From an uncultured Erythrobacter sp. (GTDB lineage Bacteria > Pseudomonadota > Alphaproteobacteria > Sphingomonadales > Sphingomonadaceae): DNA of 64,000 bases. A program made the position numbers and the translations under genes. Numbering within the stretch: the first letter of the stretch is position 1; the number at the start of each line of letters is the position of its first letter. Under the pieces are notes generated by a model that saw only the letters and a list, made by a program, of their open reading frames with translations, had not been told where the DNA came from and made no database searches. This document shows, piece after piece, positions 59,657 to 64,000 of the stretch. The stretch covers positions 744,001-808,000 of the forward strand of contig CANKYK010000001.1 in assembly GCA_947488155.1 (NCBI GenBank), in the 5' to 3' direction.

Positions 59657-61987
59657 ATGACGAGAAACGCACATCTAGCGGCAACCGCCTCACTATTGGC
59701 ATTGGGTTTTGCTGCAAGCAGCGTCCACGCCCAGGAAATTGACGGCACCGATCAAACGCAGCCTCAAGAAGAAGCGGAACAAGGCGGCATCAATACGATC
59801 GTTGTGACCGCGCGCCGGCGTGAAGAGAACATTCAGGACACACCAATCTCGATCACGGCGTTTGGTGGGGAAGCTCTTGAAAGCCGGCAAATTTCAAATG
59901 TCGGCCAGATCTCTGACGTTACGCCAGGTTTGACAATCAATACATCAGCCGCATTTTCCGGAAGCTCTGCAACACCGGCGATCTTCCTGCGCGGTGTTGG
60001 CCAAGTTGACTTCTCGCTCAACACAGACCCCGGCGTCGGTCTGTATGTTGACGGTGTCTATATATCGCGCGCGGTTGGCGGGCTCATTGATCTGGTTGAT
60101 ATTGAGCGGATTGAAGTTCTGCGTGGACCGCAAGGCACATTGTTTGGCCGCAACACGATTGGCGGCGCTGTAAACGTCACTTCGAAACAGCCGGACGATG
60201 AGTTTGGTGGCCGCTTGAAAGTGACGACCGGATCCGATGACCGGATACAGGTTCAAGGGCTGGTCAACATTCCTTTGGGTGAAAACCTGTCTTCGCGCTT
60301 TGCGGCAAACTACCACAAGCGTGACGGCTATGTCTTCCGCCCCAATGTTGGGGATTTCCTAGGCGATGATAACAGCTTTTCCGCTCGCGGCACGCTGGCC
60401 TTTGACAACGGGCCGTTGCAGCTGACCCTGTCCGGTGACTATTCACGGCGGCGCGAGGCTTCGGCGCCCTTTATCATCACAGCGCTAGACCAAGACGCTC
60501 CTTTCGCAGGGTTTCACAATGCTGTCGTAGCTCCAGCAATCGACCCCACTCTTGCCTTTCCATTGGGAATGATGGGGCCGCCGAGCGCCTGCTTTATCGG
60601 CGCAAGCAATCCAGCTTGTTTCAACGAGCAGTCTGTTGCGGTCGGCGTGCCTGGCATAAATCAGGGCACTGGAGATTCCTTCTCTGACCTTGATGTCTTC
60701 GGCGTATCATTCACCGCTGAATATGAGTTGTCAGACGCAATCACTGTAAAGTCCATCACGGCTTACCGCGACCTCGACAGCAATTCCACAAACGAGCCAG
60801 ACAGCGCACCTGTCAGTATCAATTCGACGGTCGACAGTTTCATCTACGAGCAGTTCAGCCAAGAATTGCAATTACTAGGCACAGCGTTTGATGATCGGTT
60901 GAACTGGATATTGGGCGGCTATTTCTTTGCAGAAGAAGGCACCAACGAAAATTTCGTGAATTTTTCCGTCATTGAAATTCTCAGCGGCGGCACCGTCGAA
61001 AACCAGTCGATTGCTGCCTTTGGTCAAGCTACCTACGAAATCACTGATAGCCTGAGCCTCACCGCAGGTTTACGCTGGACTAGGGATGAGCGTGATTTTA
61101 GCCCTGAACAGCGCGTGCTGCGTGACATCGCAACAGGCATTCCTGAAGGCACGCCGATACTTCCGGTTGTGACCGCATCCACATCCACCACAAAAGTGAC
61201 GCCGATGGTCAATGTCCGTTATGAATGGACGCCGGATGTCTCGACCTATTTCACCTATTCTCAGGGCTTCAAATCGGGCGGCTTCACTCAGCGCGTTTTC
61301 CCTCCAATCTTCCCTGAACCTGGTCAGGATCCGGTTGATGCCATTCCTGCCTTCGATGCAGAAACCGTCGACACGTTTGAGATTGGCCTGAAATCGCAGC
61401 TTCTCGACAATACAGTCCAGTTGAATGCGGCCGCCTACACCACAAAATACAATGACCTTCAGGTGAATGTGCAGCTTGGCATCGCGCCGACTACCCAGAA
61501 CGCGGCTGAAGCAACGATCAACGGGGCGGAATTGGAATTGCTGATTCAACCGGTTGATGCATTCCAGTTTAACTTGGGTGCGGGCTATATTGACGCGAAA
61601 TACGACCGATTGGACGCAGGTGTCGTTGGCATCACTCTCGACAGTGCCCTTCCAGGCACTTCGGAATGGACGGTCAACGCCGGAGCCCAATATACCGCCG
61701 AGATTGGTGACCTTGGCTCGCTGACGTTCCGCGGCGACGTAAGCACGCGCAGCGAGTTCTTTTTCGATGCAAACAACGAGGTCGGACAAGACGGCTATAC
61801 AACCGTGAATGTTGGCGTGACTTGGGACAGTCTCGATGGAATGTATAGTGCCAGCTTTTTTGGGACCAATGTGACCGATGAACTCTATGCTGTTGCTGGT
61901 GCATCGATTCTCAACCCCGGCGGTTTCCAACAGAAACTCTTCGCGCGTGGTGCCGAATGGGGCGCGAGCGTAACTGTCAATTTTTGA
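59657..61987 (+). CDS. TonB-dependent outer-membrane receptor
   Basis: 776 residues. Signal peptide 1-25 (cleavage after SVHA), then plug domain TIVVTARRREENIQDTPISITAFGGEAL, FLRGVGQVDFSLNTDPGVGLYVDGVYISR and IEVLRGPQGTLFGRNTIGGAVNVTSKQP. The beta-barrel follows and ends with terminal Phe (WGASVTVNF). Sphingomonads use many such receptors for aromatic compounds as well as for siderophores. It is followed by nitrilase and aldoxime dehydratase, so uptake of an aldoxime, nitrile or indole-acetate substrate is the working guess. GAGGGAG lies before the ATG. Confidence 0.9.
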   Translation: MTRNAHLAATASLLALGFAASSVHAQEIDGTDQTQPQEEAEQGGINTIVVTARRREENIQDTPISITAFGGEALESRQISNVGQISDVTPGLTINTSAAFSGSSATPAIFLRGVGQVDFSLNTDPGVGLYVDGVYISRAVGGLIDLVDIERIEVLRGPQGTLFGRNTIGGAVNVTSKQPDDEFGGRLKVTTGSDDRIQVQGLVNIPLGENLSSRFAANYHKRDGYVFRPNVGDFLGDDNSFSARGTLAFDNGPLQLTLSGDYSRRREASAPFIITALDQDAPFAGFHNAVVAPAIDPTLAFPLGMMGPPSACFIGASNPACFNEQSVAVGVPGINQGTGDSFSDLDVFGVSFTAEYELSDAITVKSITAYRDLDSNSTNEPDSAPVSINSTVDSFIYEQFSQELQLLGTAFDDRLNWILGGYFFAEEGTNENFVNFSVIEILSGGTVENQSIAAFGQATYEITDSLSLTAGLRWTRDERDFSPEQRVLRDIATGIPEGTPILPVVTASTSTTKVTPMVNVRYEWTPDVSTYFTYSQGFKSGGFTQRVFPPIFPEPGQDPVDAIPAFDAETVDTFEIGLKSQLLDNTVQLNAAAYTTKYNDLQVNVQLGIAPTTQNAAEATINGAELELLIQPVDAFQFNLGAGYIDAKYDRLDAGVVGITLDSALPGTSEWTVNAGAQYTAEIGDLGSLTFRGDVSTRSEFFFDANNEVGQDGYTTVNVGVTWDSLDGMYSASFFGTNVTDELYAVAGASILNPGGFQQKLFARGAEWGASVTVNF

Positions 61988-62078
61988 CGAATTGAGGTGA
62001 CGGATCGGCCAGGTGTGCGAGCAACTGCAACCTGCGATCCGTCATTGCTGTGATCGTTCGAATTAGAAAGTGGAAGCA

Positions 62079-63095
62079 ATGAGCAAGAGATTACCCATCA
62101 AAGTCGCTGCCGTGCAGGCCGCCCCGATTTTCTTCGACCTCGATGCCTGTCTGGATAAAGCAAAGAAATTCGTCGACGATGCGGCGAAGCAGGGTTGTGA
62201 CCTGATCGCGTTTGGAGAAGCCTGGTTCCCCGGTTACCCATTCCATATCTGGCTCGGTGCCCCCGCGTGGGGCATGCAGTTTACCACTCGCTATTTCGAA
62301 AATTCTGTTGAGGTGGGGACACCTGAATTTGAGCGTCTGTGTCAAATGGCACGTGATGCCAATATCATGATTTCGACCGGAATTTCGGAACGTTCGGGCG
62401 GCAGTTTGTACCTAAGCCAAGTTCTGATCGGTCGCGATGGATCGATTGTGTCTCTGCGCCGTAAACTCAAACCAACCCATGTCGAGAGATCAGTTTTTGG
62501 GGAAGGATACGGCGCGGATCTCGTCGTTTCGGACACAGACATCGGCAGAGTTGGACAGCTTTGCTGTTGGGAGCACATCCAACCGCTTTCAAAATATGCC
62601 TTGTATAGTCAAAACGAAGAAATTCACATTTCCGCTTGGCCTGCCTTTGTCGTCTATCGTGAGAACGCGCATGCGCTGGGCGCCGAAGTAAACATGGCCG
62701 CCTCTCAGATATATGCTGTCGAAGGTCAGTCATTTGTCGTGGCGGCAACGAGTGTGATCGACCAAGCTGCGCTCGACTTTTTCAAAGTTGGTGAAGAAGT
62801 TCCGCCATTCATCGAGCTCGGCGGTGGGTCATCTATGATCTTCGGACCGGATGGTCGCAAGCTAGCAGAATTCCTTTCTGAAACTGAGGAAGGGTTGATT
62901 GTGGCAGAGCTCGATTTCGATCAGATTGTGATGGCGAAAGCCGTCGCGGACCCCGCCGGTCATTACTCAAAACCAGAGGCCACACGTTTGCTGCTCAATC
63001 GCGATCCAATCAGACCTGTCGTTTCACCTGCCGAATATGCGGCCGAAGACACTTCTTCGTTTGAAACGATTGGTGCTCAGGAGGCCTCTGAATGA
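62079..63095 (+). CDS. nitrilase
   Basis: 338 residues from the ATG at 62079; a GTG at 62070 is possible. Catalytic triad as in Rhodococcus nitrilases: Glu47 in AFGEAWFPGYPFHIW, Lys131 (or 129) in RRKLKPTHVER, Cys163 in GQLCCWEHIQPL. Hydrolyses a nitrile directly to the acid plus ammonia. With the overlapping aldoxime dehydratase gene it forms an aldoxime-nitrile pathway as known from Rhodococcus and Bacillus, and its acid product would feed the iac operon. Confidence 0.92.
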   Translation: MSKRLPIKVAAVQAAPIFFDLDACLDKAKKFVDDAAKQGCDLIAFGEAWFPGYPFHIWLGAPAWGMQFTTRYFENSVEVGTPEFERLCQMARDANIMISTGISERSGGSLYLSQVLIGRDGSIVSLRRKLKPTHVERSVFGEGYGADLVVSDTDIGRVGQLCCWEHIQPLSKYALYSQNEEIHISAWPAFVVYRENAHALGAEVNMAASQIYAVEGQSFVVAATSVIDQAALDFFKVGEEVPPFIELGGGSSMIFGPDGRKLAEFLSETEEGLIVAELDFDQIVMAKAVADPAGHYSKPEATRLLLNRDPIRPVVSPAEYAAEDTSSFETIGAQEASE

Positions 63096-64000
63096 CCAAT
63101 ATCGGGCCTCGTCGTAAGGCGCCGCCGGTTGCAAAACCCGAAGGGTTTGAGCCTCCATATGACGCGTTTGAACCGCGTTTCCGGGATATTGACGATCTGG
63201 TTCTGGTGACTTTCGGGATCGAGAATCGCGGCGGCGATGATACCGGTGCAAAAGCCCGCCTCTTGACTGAACTGAGCCATGAAACCGGCCCCAGTGTGCT
63301 AGAGCATGGACGTGTAAAGACCGGCTTCGGGCCAAATTGCGAAGTTTGGTTCGCCTATTGGAAGAGCCAATCGCAATATGACGCATGGCTAGCCGCTTCA
63401 GAGATTGAGGCCCTGTTCGAGGATAATGCCTTTTTGACTGGTCCTGTCGGGCTGTGGCGCGAATATTCCCGTATCTCGCTCGATCATAACGAAACCTCAG
63501 GTTCCCGTGCAGAGAATGTCAGCGGTATAGCCAATATGGCCGATGCGATGGAGATCACGCCTGACCATGCATATTGGGGTAGCTGCCGCGATAGGATGGT
63601 TGCGACAGTTGATGATCAGTTGGCAGCTACCGGGGGCGTATCTGACGTGCCAGCCGGTTCATCGCTCGGCCGCAGGGTTAAAGTGCAAGCGCCAGCGAAT
63701 GCGTGCCTTATTAAGACAACGCAAGATCTCGCCATGATCAATGACGAGCAGTTTGCAAAGTACAAAGCGGATGTCGAACCCGCTTTGCACCGAGGGCTCA
63801 CTCATATTCGTGAAAATAGCGCAGATACCGGTTGCTTCGGCATGCGCTTTGTTGAGGAAATCGGCGGTGCGGAGGCCCCGCAACCACGCACTGTGGGACT
63901 TGGTTATTTTGCTTCGCTGGGTCATCTTGAAGAATGGACTCACCATCACCCCACCCATCTTGATATTATGGCCCAGTTCGGCGGTATGGTGGAGCAATTC
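63092..64000 (+). CDS. aldoxime dehydratase (partial, runs off the right edge)
   Basis: 303 residues visible, frame open at the edge; complete family members are about 350. CAGGAGG lies before the ATG, which overlaps the nitrilase stop. Marks of phenylacetaldoxime dehydratase family: DDLVLVTFGIENRG, GPNCEVWFAYWKSQSQYDAWL, GPVGLWREYSRIS, AYWGSCRDRM, CFGMRFVEEI and LEEWTHHHPTHLDIM, in which His residues provide the haem ligand region. A haem enzyme that removes water from R-CH=NOH to give R-CN. The distal catalytic His should lie beyond the window. Confidence 0.88.
   Translation, partial: MTNIGPRRKAPPVAKPEGFEPPYDAFEPRFRDIDDLVLVTFGIENRGGDDTGAKARLLTELSHETGPSVLEHGRVKTGFGPNCEVWFAYWKSQSQYDAWLAASEIEALFEDNAFLTGPVGLWREYSRISLDHNETSGSRAENVSGIANMADAMEITPDHAYWGSCRDRMVATVDDQLAATGGVSDVPAGSSLGRRVKVQAPANACLIKTTQDLAMINDEQFAKYKADVEPALHRGLTHIRENSADTGCFGMRFVEEIGGAEAPQPRTVGLGYFASLGHLEEWTHHHPTHLDIMAQFGGMVEQF

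Noticed and set aside
1..64000. CRISPR array, rRNA genes, insertion sequences
   Set aside because: No regularly spaced repeats, no rRNA-like sequence and no transposase-like product were seen in the window.

Overview
The window is about 64 kb of GC-rich chromosome from an alphaproteobacterium. The gene complement fits the Sphingomonadales, most likely something Erythrobacter-like: two-gene P-protein glycine cleavage, a split methionine synthase under an ArsR-methyltransferase regulator, an acyl-CoA-type valine pathway and a TonB receptor serving a catabolic cluster. The taxonomy is inferred from gene content and was not tested by a search. Genes are tightly packed and many pairs overlap by 4 bases (ATGA or GTGA).

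Layout. 1-11.4 kb holds housekeeping and stress genes: an NTF2-like secreted protein, a two-gene acyl-CoA carboxylase split by a perfect 32-bp palindrome, a Bcr/CflA-type exporter, DNA polymerase IV, NUDIX hydrolase plus 6-phosphogluconolactonase, Dps, an SDR, and a MarR regulator with an enoyl-CoA hydratase. 11.4-11.8 kb encodes two tandem 37-residue hydrophobic microproteins. 12.0-13.8 kb is a very small integrated element in a tRNA-Gly(CCC) gene. It has 38-bp direct att repeats, symmetric inverted 15-bp sites and a BRO-N protein but no integrase, and it appears to supply a replacement promoter to the tRNA. 14-23 kb holds valine catabolism (mmsA, acyl-CoA dehydrogenase, hydroxyisobutyryl-CoA hydrolase, enoyl-CoA hydratase, mmsB) interrupted by an envelope-type operon. 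23-26 kb carries an Nmad3-like protein, a nucleotidyltransferase and a polysaccharide flippase. 26-31 kb is the glycine cleavage operon gcvT-gcvH-gcvPA-gcvPB behind a tandem glycine riboswitch. 32-38 kb is the methionine/one-carbon operon (regulator, metF, split metH). 38-44.6 kb is a GH42 glycosidase/sugar-oxidoreductase/SSS-symporter locus.

44.8 kb to the right edge is the most interesting part. It looks like a complete route from an aldoxime to the TCA cycle: aldoxime dehydratase and nitrilase (aldoxime to nitrile to acid), an iac-type set for indole-3-acetic acid (genes resembling iacA, B, C, D, E, F, G, H, I by family and order), then catechol ortho-cleavage (catA, catB, catC, pcaD) and a 3-oxoadipate CoA-transferase (pcaIJ). 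A MarR (iacR-like) and an AraC regulator and a TonB-dependent receptor sit in the middle. The iac/cat genes form one roughly 11.5-kb minus-strand operon. Its last gene is an unusual fusion of a flavin reductase with a LysR-type ligand-binding domain. The substrate assignment (indole-3-acetaldoxime, indole-3-acetonitrile, indole-3-acetate) is inferred from the gene set. The thiolase pcaF is not in the window and the aldoxime dehydratase runs off the right edge.
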